DNA of 64,000 nucleotides from positions 434,416-498,415 of the forward strand of contig NZ_LMPU01000009.1 in the NCBI RefSeq assembly GCF_001423945.1, given 5' to 3'. A program made the translations under genes and the position numbers. Shown piece after piece: positions 38,679 to 47,696 of this stretch; position 1 is the first letter of the stretch, and each line of letters begins with the position of its first letter. This DNA comes from Pedobacter sp. Leaf194. Its GTDB lineage: Bacteria; Bacteroidota; Bacteroidia; Sphingobacteriales; Sphingobacteriaceae. Below the pieces are notes generated by a model. That model made no database searches and was not told the DNA's origin. It worked only from the letters and a program-made list of their open reading frames with translations.

Positions 38679-38873
38679 ATGGCAGTTAAAAATGGCGACC
38701 AATGCATGGTTATTGGCGGTACCCACAAGGAAAAAGCAGGTAAAATAAGTGATCTGAATATTAGCAAAAACGGACACGAAACGATTACGGTAGCTCAGGA
38801 AAACGGCGTCAGGTTTAAAACACTCAGCCGTAACGTAGAAGTGGCTAATCAGGCTGAACCAAAAGATAACTAA
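38679..38873 (+). CDS. small KOW-motif protein
   Basis: The protein has 64 residues with a KOW-like core (KNGDQCMVIGGTHKEKAGKI), as in ribosomal L24 and NusG. It is too short for either. Such single-KOW proteins in Bacteroidota are uncharacterised; RNA binding is plausible. A strong terminator follows. Confidence 0.65.
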   Translation: MAVKNGDQCMVIGGTHKEKAGKISDLNISKNGHETITVAQENGVRFKTLSRNVEVANQAEPKDN

Positions 38874-38883
38874 GAACAAAAAA

Positions 38884-38912
38884 ATAAGTCTCGGCTAAAA
38901 ACCGAGACTTAT
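38884..38912. terminator. bidirectional terminator
   Basis: The perfect 11-bp stem ATAAGTCTCGG / CCGAGACTTAT lies between the convergent KOW and DUF2383 genes. Confidence 0.9.
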
Positions 38913-38916
38913 CTGT

Positions 38917-39366
38917 TTATGCGCTTGCTTTAAGAGATTTAATCTCCGTAAGTGCATTTTGTATTCCATCTCTTTGTTTATTTAACAAATCAAGATGGTC
39001 TGCATGTGTTTTTGGGTCGTTAAGCACCGCGTCGTATTTTTCAACTGCGGCAGCCTCGCCAGTTTCAATAGCACCAAGAATTGCTTGATCTTCTTTGCTG
39101 CTCAAAGCTTCTTTAATGTCGATCCATGTTCTGTGAATAGCACCAAGGATGCCACCTTCACTGTTATCCGACTCTCCGCCATGGCTTGCTAAATGCGCTT
39201 TAAGTTCTAATTCGTATGCTTTACGCTCTGCAGCATATTTTAAAAATATTGCTTTCAACTCTAAATTTTCAGTTGTTTCGCTTGCAGATTGGTAGCCTTC
39301 TTTTCCGTCGTTAACGATAGAGATTAGTCCTTTTAAATCTGAGATGATTTCATTATTATTTTCCAT
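38917..39366 (-). CDS. DUF2383 / PA2169-family four-helix-bundle protein
   Basis: The protein has 149 residues from ATG 39366. It has a ferritin-like four-helix pattern: ISDLKGLISIVNDGKEGYQ, FLKYAAERKAYELELKAHL, then a helix with ETGEAAAVEKYDAVL. Family members are stress-associated in other bacteria, and metal binding is suggested by conserved Glu. It lies among other stress-type genes (YciF-like and acidic proteins). Confidence 0.85.
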   Translation of the reverse strand: MENNNEIISDLKGLISIVNDGKEGYQSASETTENLELKAIFLKYAAERKAYELELKAHLASHGGESDNSEGGILGAIHRTWIDIKEALSSKEDQAILGAIETGEAAAVEKYDAVLNDPKTHADHLDLLNKQRDGIQNALTEIKSLKASA

Positions 39367-39444
39367 AATTTCAATAGGTTTAAAACACAAACGAATCGCA
39401 TCAGCTAATTGTTTTGAATTTTATACAACCTACGTTGATGAAAA

Positions 39445-40050
39445 CTAATCGGCCAATAAACCTTTAACAAGGCTTTTCCATTGCGGATAAGAAAATCCTG
39501 CTTTAGCCGCCATGCCAACAACGAAATTCCTGGCCTTATCATATACATTGCCCTCGTCGGTATTCGGCTCCTCATTTCTGCCATGTTCTTCTGCATAAAC
39601 AACCAATCCCTTTTTGCGAACAATAAAGGTAGAACTTGCGCCATCTTTCAAAAAGTGCGCCGTATCCTCTTCTTCAGTGAGCGGATTTTGTGTGGGGTGA
39701 ACGGTCATCGATAATATTTGTTCTCCGTTCTCGCCGGATGACTTAATTGAAGTGATTTTAACCCAATCGTAACCTTCACCCGCTTTCGTGCCCGGCCCGG
39801 GTATGTCTATACGAATAAAATCGCCGATTTCTGCCTGCCGATCTAATATTGCTCCGTTTGCATCAGTAAGTTTAAAGCCTGAAATGCCTGCGTAGGCCTC
39901 CCATTCATTTACGTTTCTTAAACGAATCGCCGCCCGGTTAAATAAAAGCTCAGCCTCCTCTTCGGTTGTGGCGGTTCTTTCATCCACAGCATCCATTTTA
40001 CTGCCAGTTACCTGTGCTGGCACATGACCCGATTGATTATCTTCTTCCAT
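39445..40050 (-). CDS. conserved hypothetical protein
   Basis: The protein has 201 residues, hydrophilic, with no signal peptide. Its middle part (RLRNVNEWEAYAGISGFKL, then GDFIRIDIPGPGTKAGEGY, DWVKITSIK) looks like a small beta-rich domain that I have seen only in Bacteroidota hypotheticals. Neighbouring genes are stress-type. Function is unknown. Confidence 0.65.
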   Translation of the reverse strand: MEEDNQSGHVPAQVTGSKMDAVDERTATTEEEAELLFNRAAIRLRNVNEWEAYAGISGFKLTDANGAILDRQAEIGDFIRIDIPGPGTKAGEGYDWVKITSIKSSGENGEQILSMTVHPTQNPLTEEEDTAHFLKDGASSTFIVRKKGLVVYAEEHGRNEEPNTDEGNVYDKARNFVVGMAAKAGFSYPQWKSLVKGLLAD

Positions 40051-40302
40051 AAAATTTTGTATTTAGTTTAACCTCTGATTACTTATTGGAATTACCTGCC
40101 GGATTGTAACACTTCTATAACCCGCCGAAATTTAAGAAGTTTAAACAATCATCGCCAATGCCGGTTGGAGGCTAGAAAACCGTATTGTATGGTTCTTGTA
40201 CTGTATTTACCGCAAAAAAATGAGTATAAATTCGGCAGGCGTTTACTAAACATTTTGAAGAAGTTCTTGGTTGTGTATAAACATTCTATAAAAAACATAA
40301 TT

Positions 40303-40899
40303 ATGGCAACTACAACAAAAAGCAAAACGACAAGTTCGGCCAAAACAACTGGCTCAACTAAAGCAGCGCCAAAAAAATCTTCAAAATCTGCTTCAGGAAA
40401 AATGGAGGATTCTGAATTTCACGAATTCTTTATAGATGAACTTAAAGATATTTATTGGGCTGAGAAACATTTGGTAAAAGCATTACCTAAAATGCAAAAA
40501 GCAGCCACCAGCCCAGAGCTTGCAGCAGCTTTCGAGAAACATACCCAGGAAACCCAAACACACATCGATACACTTGAGCAGGTATTTGCACTTCTTGATG
40601 AAAAAGCATCTGCGAAAAAATGTGATGCAATGGAAGGACTTTTAGAAGAAGCTAATGGTATTATCGAAGATACAGATTCGGGCACAATGGTACGCGATGC
40701 AGGTTTAATTCTTGCTGCTCAAAAAGTGGAGCATTACGAAATTGCAACCTATGGAACATTGAAGGTTTTCGCAGAAAACATGGGCCACACAGATGTTGCT
40801 GAATTGCTTGGACAAACACTTGAAAACGAAAAAGCGACTGACGTTGCATTAACAGAATGTTCAGTGAACTTCGTTAACCAGGCCGCTGCACAAGAATAA
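40303..40899 (+). CDS. YciF/YciE-like ferritin-like protein (DUF892)
   Basis: The protein has 198 residues from ATG 40303. A 30-residue Ser/Thr/Lys-rich head (KSKTTSSAKTTGSTKAAPKK) is followed by a DUF892 four-helix bundle (FFIDELKDIYWAEKHLVKAL, FEKHTQETQTHIDTLEQVF, KVEHYEIATYGTLKVFAENM) with the ferritin-like metal-binding Glu and His. Members are induced by stress in Enterobacteria; the biochemical role is not settled. The basic tail may mediate nucleic-acid binding, which is inference. Confidence 0.88.
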   Translation: MATTTKSKTTSSAKTTGSTKAAPKKSSKSASGKMEDSEFHEFFIDELKDIYWAEKHLVKALPKMQKAATSPELAAAFEKHTQETQTHIDTLEQVFALLDEKASAKKCDAMEGLLEEANGIIEDTDSGTMVRDAGLILAAQKVEHYEIATYGTLKVFAENMGHTDVAELLGQTLENEKATDVALTECSVNFVNQAAAQE

Positions 40900-40911
40900 A
40901 AATAAATACGA

Positions 40912-40934
40912 AGAGCTCTGTTTACAGGGCTCTT
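40912..40934 (+). terminator. rho-independent terminator after YciF-like gene
   Basis: Stem AGAGCTCTG / CAGGGCTCT with one mismatch and a four-base loop, 12 bases after the stop codon. The T-run on the plus strand is short. Confidence 0.65.
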
Positions 40935-41166
40935 TGCATTTAACCAGCGTTTTTCCGCTTTTAAAGGCAATCTCGCAGTTTGACGTGTAGCTTGCAAGGC
41001 AACTGTAATCAAAAAAATACAATTAGTTCTTAGTTCATTTAATAAGCAATTTAAAAATTTCGGGCGTTAATGTTGCTGCGAAAAATATTGGAGCTGCAGT
41101 GTAGTACTGTAATACCAAACTGCATGCGAATCTGATAAATTATGAACAGTATCATCCTTACTCAAT

Positions 41167-41718
41167 ATGACTGAATCAGAATTCAACAAATCCCTAAATG
41201 ACCACTCGGTGGCACTATTAAATCATGCCATACGATTTACCAAAGATGAAAGTGACGCAGCAGACCTGGTGCAGGATACATTAATTAAGGCAATTCGTTT
41301 TAGAGAATCATACCGCGACGGCACAAATTTAAAAGGCTGGCTCTACACAATTTTAAGAAATACTTTTCTCAACACTTTTCGCAAAGAAAAATACAAGCGA
41401 GACCACGTTTGCCAAACGGATGAAATTACTTCTAGTCAGCTATCAAATTCGGCAACCGCGAACCTTGCAGAGGGCAGCTTTGTAATTAAAGACATTGGCA
41501 AGGCATTGGATATGCTTCCAGACATTTACAGAGTGCCATTTGTTAGATATTTTGAAGGATACAAGTATCAGGAAATCGCTGATGCAACGGGTTTGCCATT
41601 AGGAACGGTTAAAACCAGAATACATATGGCCCGGGAGATGCTCAAAAAAATTCTGAAAATTTATAAGTTAAACGATGGGGAAAAGAGTAAAGATTTTCAG
41701 TCACCATTTTTGAGCTAG
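41167..41718 (+). CDS. ECF-type RNA polymerase sigma factor
   Basis: The protein has 183 residues. Sigma-2 region DAADLVQDTLIKAIRFRESY and sigma-4 region YKYQEIADATGLPLGTVKTR with helix-turn-helix are clear. There is no anti-sigma gene beside it. The -1 region has no membrane segment. It may control the stress-type genes in 38.7-41 kb; that is inference from location. The 273 bases following it (41719-41991) have no gene. Confidence 0.92.
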   Translation: MTESEFNKSLNDHSVALLNHAIRFTKDESDAADLVQDTLIKAIRFRESYRDGTNLKGWLYTILRNTFLNTFRKEKYKRDHVCQTDEITSSQLSNSATANLAEGSFVIKDIGKALDMLPDIYRVPFVRYFEGYKYQEIADATGLPLGTVKTRIHMAREMLKKILKIYKLNDGEKSKDFQSPFLS

Positions 41719-41991
41719 CAGAATATACGAATGGTTAGATCAATTTTCATTCGTTAGTCGTATAAATCGGTTTAAAAAAAACTTTTGTGGCCTTAAGCTC
41801 GTTTATTACTAAGAAATAGAACAGGTTGCAAAGCAGCCAGAAATTTCGCCAGTATTGCCTAACGGACTTTAAAAATCGGTTTTACAAACTGAACACAAAG
41901 CTGATAATAGTGTTAGCTTGATTGCTATCAGTATTCGGTAGGTTTTCAGACAAAATATATAAAACTACATACAGAAATTGATTTTAGCTTA

Positions 41992-42567
41992 ATGAATGGT
42001 TTTTTATCAAAGCGGGACATTAAAACCGCAGAAATTTTTATCGGTGGAACATTAGTCGTTACGCTATCCTGGATAATTTTCAAAAGGCTCCGCAAGCCCA
42101 AAACAGTTTTATATCCGGGAGAAATCGGGATTGACTTGGAGCGCTACAAGTTTAGTTTACCATCAAAACAAGGCGATGCTTCGCTTAAGCTTGAGCGTGT
42201 TGGCGGTTCATTCGCGGTACGTCTTCAAGGCAAATATCTTGGTCGTGTATTTAAACGTGGCAATGACTGGGTTGCAAAAGGTAAAGCGCTAAAGCCCTAT
42301 TTAAGCGTCATCGCACAACATTTACCAAATCCGGGCAGCAGAAATTCTTTTAACGATATTTTAGCAGGTGTTTATCCCGAAATTAAAACTGCAAGCTGGA
42401 AAACTCCCGAAACATTAGAAGTAGTTTTAAATCAAGATACAGATATCGAGATCTTCACAACTTTTTTGAAGGATGAGTTGCCAAACCTTGTCGAATTTGA
42501 TGAATATTTAGAGCTTTTGGTGAAAAAGGATGGCGATGGTTATTTCATCAGCATACCCGTTAATTAG
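41992..42567 (+). CDS. membrane-anchored hypothetical protein
   Basis: The protein has 191 residues, with one N-terminal hydrophobic segment (about 16-32, IFIGGTLVVTLSWIIFKR) and a soluble C-terminal domain (GDASLKLERVGGSFAVRLQG and later LVEFDEYLELLVKKDGDGYF). I recognise no family. The downstream 1.2 kb is a mobile-element relic. Confidence 0.65.
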   Translation: MNGFLSKRDIKTAEIFIGGTLVVTLSWIIFKRLRKPKTVLYPGEIGIDLERYKFSLPSKQGDASLKLERVGGSFAVRLQGKYLGRVFKRGNDWVAKGKALKPYLSVIAQHLPNPGSRNSFNDILAGVYPEIKTASWKTPETLEVVLNQDTDIEIFTTFLKDELPNLVEFDEYLELLVKKDGDGYFISIPVN

Positions 42568-42576
42568 TAATTTAAA

Positions 42577-43379
42577 TTCTGTACACGCTCCGTTCGGAGA
42601 TCAGCGACAGCTACCATAGTGGACAAATCAAATTTTTGTCTGGTTTGCCTCTTTTTTTTTCCTCAAAACAGCCTTCCAAGTACCTAGAACGCCTACAGCC
42701 TCATTCATTCGAACAGTTCGATGTTGTGCTCCGTCAAAAGTGAGTTTTGGGGATAGATCGAACTGATTAATCGCCTTTTTCCTTCAGAATCTGTCTCTAT
42801 ATATGTTTCATGAAGTTTTTGAGCAACCCAGTCGCTTTTCCGATTAACTCAACGATATTCTCTTTTCCCCTGGATAAATCGATGAGTCTATTTTCAAGAA
42901 TAAGGGTATTTCTTTCATAGTCTGATTTTATTTTCCTGTACTCGAAATCAAGAATTACATCATTGAGCATTTTGTCTCTAGCTTAGAAAGTCTATTGTTA
43001 AACTCCTCCAACTGGTTTTTTACATTTGACTATTCACTATTATCTTCACTTGAAAAAGCTTGTTAAACCTGTCTCAAAATCATAACATATGCCTCATGCA
43101 ACATTGGATCTATAGAATATTTCTTAACTCCTCCGCAAAAAGCCTATTGACTTTTTCCGCGTTATATCTCACCCCACATTCCGAAAAGCAATGGTAATAG
43201 TGATAGTGCTTGCTGTAACCTTTTGAAGCACTACCTGAGAGCATGTAGCCACAATTTGGGCATATCAGAAAGCCACGTAAGGGAAGCGCATCTGGAGAAG
43301 ATATAGTCGTCTTTTTTGGTTTGTTTCTACCGTTCAAAACATCCATGGCTGGAGATTTCGGCTCCATTGACCAGGTATT
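42577..43379 (-). pseudogene. relic of a large serine recombinase (site-specific integrase)
   Basis: Read on the minus strand from about 43379 down, fragments match the second half of a large serine recombinase: the zinc-ribbon domain (SPDALPLRGFLICPNCGYML at 43110-43367, with CPNCG and a second Cys set), a coiled coil (VILDFEYRKIKSDYERNTLI near 42840-42990, in another frame), the C-terminal motif KLTFDGAQHRTVRMNEAVG near 42690-42760, and FDLSTMVAVADLRTERV near the end. The frame changes several times, with stops between, so it is decayed. The N-terminal catalytic Ser domain was not found. It marks a former integrated element. Confidence 0.75.
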
Positions 43380-43793
43380 TTCGTAGCGGGTTTACCAGCC
43401 TAAGAAACACATGACTCATTTGTAGAATATTAATTATCAATTTGTTGAACTGGTCAGTTTAGACCGAAAGAGACTAACCTTAAATTCCGAAATCAATTGA
43501 TCACCTCTAGCGAAATCTCCATATTTACAATAAATCACGAATTACCTGTATCATCTGATAACACCTGTATTTTATATTTATCTTGTTTTACTAGAAGGGG
43601 TATATATTGGAAATACCATTCCAATTGACCCATTTCCGCCAAACTCTAACACAAACACCACCAATAATTTACACTAGATTCATTTCTGGTGGAATGGGGT
43701 CAATCTATCCTGGTTTATCCACTTAATAATAAAAAATCCTAAACCTGCGGAGATTAATCTACTTAATCTCCGCATTTCATCGTTAGATCGTAT
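43368..43793. other. region between recombinase relic and Fic gene
   Basis: No open frame of note. Two imperfect copies of TTGACCCATTTCC / GACCCCATTCCACC (about 43626-43700) on the minus strand resemble the multiple terminal repeats of IS21-type elements, but no transposase remains. The last 50 bases are the hairpin listed separately. Confidence 0.35.
43746..43774. promoter_or_regulatory. 12-bp perfect palindrome upstream of Fic gene
   Basis: TGCGGAGATTAA (43746-43757) and its exact complement (43763-43774) are separated by five bases. It shares the core GCGGAGA with three more sites further down. It could be an operator or a terminator-like hairpin; there is no T-run, so an operator is preferred. 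Confidence 0.55.
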
Positions 43794-43831
43794 TTGATTA
43801 TGCGGAGAAAACATGTTATATTTACCGCATA
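43794..43831 (+). promoter_or_regulatory. Fic promoter inside an inverted repeat
   Basis: TTG (43794-43796), 20 bases, then TATATTTA (43817-43824) resembles the -33/-7 pattern. The -7 box is enclosed by perfect arms TATGCGG (43799-43805) and CCGCATA (43825-43831). Binding there would block the polymerase, suggesting autorepression by the Fic protein's C-terminal DNA-binding-like domain. Confidence 0.55.
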
Positions 43832-43847
43832 CAGCGCGGAGAATAGA

Positions 43848-44948
43848 ATGTACATACATCAATATAAGGGGTGGCCTAACTTTACTTGGAATGATCGGGA
43901 ACTCTCGAAATTACTTACGGCGGTACGGTATAAGCAGGGTCGGTTATTAGGCAAAATGGAGGGGCTCGGTTTCAGCTTAAAAAAAGAAGCTACCTTACAA
44001 ACACTTACTCTAGATGTTCTGAAGTCGAGTGAGATTGAAGGGGAAATACTTAACCCAGACCAAGTACGTTCATCTATTGCAAGACGCTTAGGAATGGAAG
44101 TCGCCGGACTTGTTCCCTCAGACAGAAATGTCGATGGTGTAGTTGAAATGATGTTGGACGCGACCCAACGCCATAACTTAGACTTAAGTGACGAGCGATT
44201 GTTTGGATGGCATGCAGCACTCTTCCCAACAGGCAGAAGTGGTATGTATAAAATTGTAGTAGGTAGTTGGAGGAATAATTCCAAAGATGATCCTATGCAG
44301 GTAATTTCCGGTGCTATGGGAAGGGAAACAGTGCACTATCAGGCACCCGACGCCGAACTACTAGAGCAAGAAATGAAGCATTTTCTAACTTGGTTCAATT
44401 CTTTAAGTGATTTTGATCCAGTTTTAAAAGCAGGAATAGCTCATTTATGGTTTTTGACAATCCACCCATTTGATGATGGAAATGGCCGTATTGCAAGGGC
44501 TATTACAGATATGCAACTTGGCAGGGCAGATGAAAGCACACAACGATTCTACAGCATGTCTGCTCAAATAAGAGTTGAAAGAAACACTTATTATAGCATG
44601 GTTGAGAAAACTCAAAAAGGTAATCTTGATATTACTGAATGGTTAAAATGGTTTCTTGTCTGCTATGATCGAGCATTATCCAACACGGACCAGACATTAG
44701 CCAAGGTGATGCAAAAGGCAAAATATTGGGAAAATACTGCAACCGCAAACATTAATGATCGACAGAGGCTTATGCTTAACAAGCTATTAGATGGCTTTGA
44801 AGGAAAACTTAATTCCTCAAAATGGGCAAAAATCACAAAATGTTCTCAAGATACTGCTGGAAGAGATATTTCTACACTAGTGGAAAAAGGGCTTTTATTA
44901 AAAGAAGCTGCTGGTGGAAGAAGCACAAGTTATATTCTAAATGTTTAA
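43848..44948 (+). CDS. Fic-domain protein with DUF4172 and class II inhibitory motif
   Basis: The protein has 366 residues from ATG 43848, preceded by GGAGA. The N-terminal DUF4172 region includes the inhibitory motif SSEIEGE (residues 60-66, the pattern S-x3-E-G). The Fic core HPFDDGNGRIAR (206-217) with catalytic His206 is intact. A C-terminal winged-helix-like region (TKCSQDTAGRDISTLVEKGL) follows. Fic enzymes AMPylate target proteins and are held inactive by the inhibitory Glu64. The target is unknown. No antitoxin gene is adjacent, consistent with the inhibitory motif being fused. Confidence 0.92.
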   Translation: MYIHQYKGWPNFTWNDRELSKLLTAVRYKQGRLLGKMEGLGFSLKKEATLQTLTLDVLKSSEIEGEILNPDQVRSSIARRLGMEVAGLVPSDRNVDGVVEMMLDATQRHNLDLSDERLFGWHAALFPTGRSGMYKIVVGSWRNNSKDDPMQVISGAMGRETVHYQAPDAELLEQEMKHFLTWFNSLSDFDPVLKAGIAHLWFLTIHPFDDGNGRIARAITDMQLGRADESTQRFYSMSAQIRVERNTYYSMVEKTQKGNLDITEWLKWFLVCYDRALSNTDQTLAKVMQKAKYWENTATANINDRQRLMLNKLLDGFEGKLNSSKWAKITKCSQDTAGRDISTLVEKGLLLKEAAGGRSTSYILNV

Positions 44949-44977
44949 TGTGCAAGGAAACCATATTGACTATACAG

Positions 44978-45054
44978 TTAACATTTTAAATAACTAGCAA
45001 CTTTTGCTAATTCCTGGAAATCGGACAGGAAAAAGTTCGAAATCTGTCCAGTAA
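44978..45054 (-). repeat. 58-bp repeat, left copy (coding-fragment remnant)
   Basis: Positions 44997-45054 match 49395-49452 at 52 of 58 bases with no gap. On the minus strand both encode the same C-terminal peptide pattern TGQISNFFLSD, QELAKVA, ending in a stop at 44978-44980 here. Five of six differences are synonymous in that frame. I do not recognise the parent protein. Confidence 0.6.
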
Positions 45055-45540
45055 GGCCTACTGTGGGGAAGAACCTGAAAGTGACCCCTCTGTTTCAGGC
45101 CAAACTGGCCACCAATTTGATTACCGGATGATGCGCATCTAGTTCCTTTCCTTTTGAGCAAATATACACTTCGGATCCAAATCCATTTTCCTCAAGACTT
45201 TTCGGTTTAGTTCATCTCCCTGCCCGATTTATCCCCAATTTAGACTTTTCTAAAGATCAAAATCCATTGCGGAGGAACCGCAACGCTTAAAAAACGCTGT
45301 AATCCCTTCAAAAATAGCAAAGCGACCGTAGTCCACTCTGATTTGCTGATATGCTCCCAGGAGCGATTATTTGACGCAGAAACTAAAAGAATATACCAAA
45401 AAGCAAGTCGTGAAAAAGTTGATCGAAAGATCAAAACGGCCAGTTTGCCCCGGAACAGGTGGTCAACTTTAAAGCGGAATGGGGTGACACCTTAAATGCG
45501 GAACGGGCGGCCATTTTTGCCGAAATGCCCAATTAGGCTG
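45055..45540. mobile_element. degenerate IS21-like terminal sequences
   Basis: The stretches near 45075-45120 (AAAGTGACCCCTCTG, CAAACTGGCCACCAA) and 45440-45505 (GGTGGTCAACTTTAAAGCGG, GGGGTGACACCTTAAATGCG) resemble the repeated ends of Bacteroidota IS21 elements. No istA or istB is present. Other parts are AT-rich without genes. The call depends on remembered consensus rather than a search. Confidence 0.35.
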
Positions 45541-45628
45541 CCTCGGGTCTAAATTGGATACTGTTTAGAACTTTCTTTTGGAATGATAGGAAAGAATACG
45601 AGAAATAGTTACTATGAACTTCGAAATG

Positions 45629-46363
45629 TTATCCGTTCGCTTTTCTTAATGACGCTATCACTTGTAACTGATACATTTTCCCAATCGGTATGATCTTATT
45701 TAAAATATAGATGTCTTCTGTGGTATAAGAATCGATCTTAGTGAGTGCTACAAGATATGATCGATGCACCCTGATAAATGAAGCAGCGGGAAGCATGGCT
45801 TCAAGGGAAGCCATGGCATATTTGGTCATGAGAGGTCCCTTCGTGGTGTGTATCCTGACATAGTCCTTCAGGCTCTCTATGTAAAGGATATCATCAAGCT
45901 GGACTTTCACCATTTTCCGATCGGCCCGGAAATAAAGAAAAGCAGGGGCTGCGCTGTCGTTTACAATGGCCGCAGTTTGTGTTTCTGAAGGCAACATTTG
46001 TTCTGGCAATGCTTTCATTACAGCCTTCAGGAACCGCTCAAAACGGATCGGTTTGACCAGGTAATCCGTGACATCTAATTCGAATGCCTTAACAGCATAT
46101 TGCTCGAAAGCGGTGGTCAATATGATCATTGGCGGGTTGACTAGTGTACCTATCAGATCTAATCCGCTGATCTGCGGCATCTGGATATCCAGAAACAGGA
46201 TATCGATCTGCTGCTGCTTAAGAGCCGTAATGGCCTGTAAAGCATTACCACACTCACCCGCCAGCGTCAGCATCGGCACCTGAGCAATGTAGCGCCGCAT
46301 TATCTCCCTTGCTGGAGGTTCATCATCAACGATGAGGCAGTTGTAGGTTTTGAGAGTCTTCAT
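45629..46363 (-). CDS. LytTR-family response regulator (second system)
   Basis: The protein has 244 residues: a receiver domain with phosphoacceptor Asp59 (LFLDIQMPQISG) and a LytTR domain (about 145-242, with FIRVHRSYLVAL). It overlaps the upstream kinase by four bases (ATGA) and is read in the same direction. Local G+C is visibly higher than in flanking genes. Together with the kinase it forms a complete two-component system in a probably transferred segment. Confidence 0.93.
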   Translation of the reverse strand: MKTLKTYNCLIVDDEPPAREIMRRYIAQVPMLTLAGECGNALQAITALKQQQIDILFLDIQMPQISGLDLIGTLVNPPMIILTTAFEQYAVKAFELDVTDYLVKPIRFERFLKAVMKALPEQMLPSETQTAAIVNDSAAPAFLYFRADRKMVKVQLDDILYIESLKDYVRIHTTKGPLMTKYAMASLEAMLPAASFIRVHRSYLVALTKIDSYTTEDIYILNKIIPIGKMYQLQVIASLRKANG

Positions 46364-47475
46364 TTTTTTATGAGATCAAGTTCCAGATCAACGATATACA
46401 TTTCCTCCTCAACGTTAATGGTCAGCTTATGCTGATCGGGATAAAGTAATTGGAGGCGTTTGCGCACGTTCTCGATGCCGATACCCGGCGTTGTTACCTT
46501 GACCGTCTCTGGTTTGCCGTTGATCAGCTTCATCGATAGTGCATCACTATGAATAGTTATATGTAGGCTGATCCAGGGATGTTCTGTCATTTGGCTTGCC
46601 CCATGCTTAAACGAGTTCTCAATAAAAGGCAGTAAGATTAGCGGAGCGATCAAATGGCTATCTGCGTTGGGTAGTTGCAGCGATATATCTAAGCTATTAT
46701 CGTAACGGGTCGATTCGAGTTCAATATAGTCCCTGATCATTTTAAACTCTTTATCAAGCGGTACCAATGGCTTGCTGCAATCGTATAAAATGTAGCGGAG
46801 TAATTGGGATAAGCCCATGATCATCCCTGAAGCTTTTTCTGAAACCTCCTGGGTGAACGAGTAAATATTATTCAAAGTATTGAACAGAAAATGCGGGTGC
46901 AGCTGGGCTTTCAGCATTTGCAGTTCAGCATTGGCCTTCTCTTTTTCCAGCAGCAGCGCAGCCTGTTGCTTTTCATAAAAGCATTTCATCAGTTTAATGG
47001 CAGCCGCTACGCCGCCCACCGTGATACTTCCCCGCAAACCGGCCAGAATTGCCGTGCCTAACTGGATATACAAAGCAGGATGCGGCTCACCCGCGACCCT
47101 CGGTGATAACTTATCGGCCTGAAGATGCCGTAAATGATCGACAATGGTCATGGACAACGCAGCAGATAAAACAGCCGTTAAAATGATGAGTACAACCGAG
47201 CAAAAAGCTGCCAACAAATAATGACCGGGTATTACCTGCTTCGGGATGATCAGATACATCAGTGTGTAAGCAAGGAAGATGCTTGGGATCATATAAACCA
47301 GTGTTTCCGGTAAAGTGATGGCCAGTCGATGTAAGAAAGGTTGTTTTTGCAGTACAGGCGAAGGCGAAAAGGAATAAAGTAACAGTTGGAAAATGAACCA
47401 AAGAGACCAGAACGCCATGTGGCGCGAAAGCCTCCATTTAGGTTCGTTGGCGTAAATGAATGGTAATTTCTTCAT
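46360..47475 (-). CDS. LytS-type sensor histidine kinase (second system)
   Basis: The protein has 371 residues from ATG 47475; a GTG five codons upstream is a possible alternative. Four hydrophobic segments lie in the first 160 residues, then a coiled linker and the phosphoacceptor motif LHPHFLFNTLNN (His195), LLPFIENSFKHG, and GIGIENVRKRL. It is a membrane kinase of the same family as the one at 4.4 kb, but diverged. Its partner regulator follows with ATGA overlap. The divergently oriented secreted-protein genes (47.7-49.0 kb) could be targets. Confidence 0.92.
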   Translation of the reverse strand: MKKLPFIYANEPKWRLSRHMAFWSLWFIFQLLLYSFSPSPVLQKQPFLHRLAITLPETLVYMIPSIFLAYTLMYLIIPKQVIPGHYLLAAFCSVVLIILTAVLSAALSMTIVDHLRHLQADKLSPRVAGEPHPALYIQLGTAILAGLRGSITVGGVAAAIKLMKCFYEKQQAALLLEKEKANAELQMLKAQLHPHFLFNTLNNIYSFTQEVSEKASGMIMGLSQLLRYILYDCSKPLVPLDKEFKMIRDYIELESTRYDNSLDISLQLPNADSHLIAPLILLPFIENSFKHGASQMTEHPWISLHITIHSDALSMKLINGKPETVKVTTPGIGIENVRKRLQLLYPDQHKLTINVEEEMYIVDLELDLIKK

Positions 47476-47696
47476 GCTGTCGTTGATCACCAGCTAAGAT
47501 ACGTATCAATTTGCGCGGGACGGCACGAACTGACACTTATTCGACCAACCTCGCCATGATGTCTACCAGATCATTTCATCGACGACGAAATGATCTGGTA
47601 GATGGGAAACCTTTGTCTGTTTCCGACATGGGTGGGTTAGTCTACTTTTCTCATTTTGTATGATCCATGCCGGTAGATTTGAGGAAAAAGATCACC

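Noticed and set aside
45240..45434. 64-codon minus-strand frame in the IS-like debris
   Set aside because: It lacks resemblance to a transposase or any protein I know.
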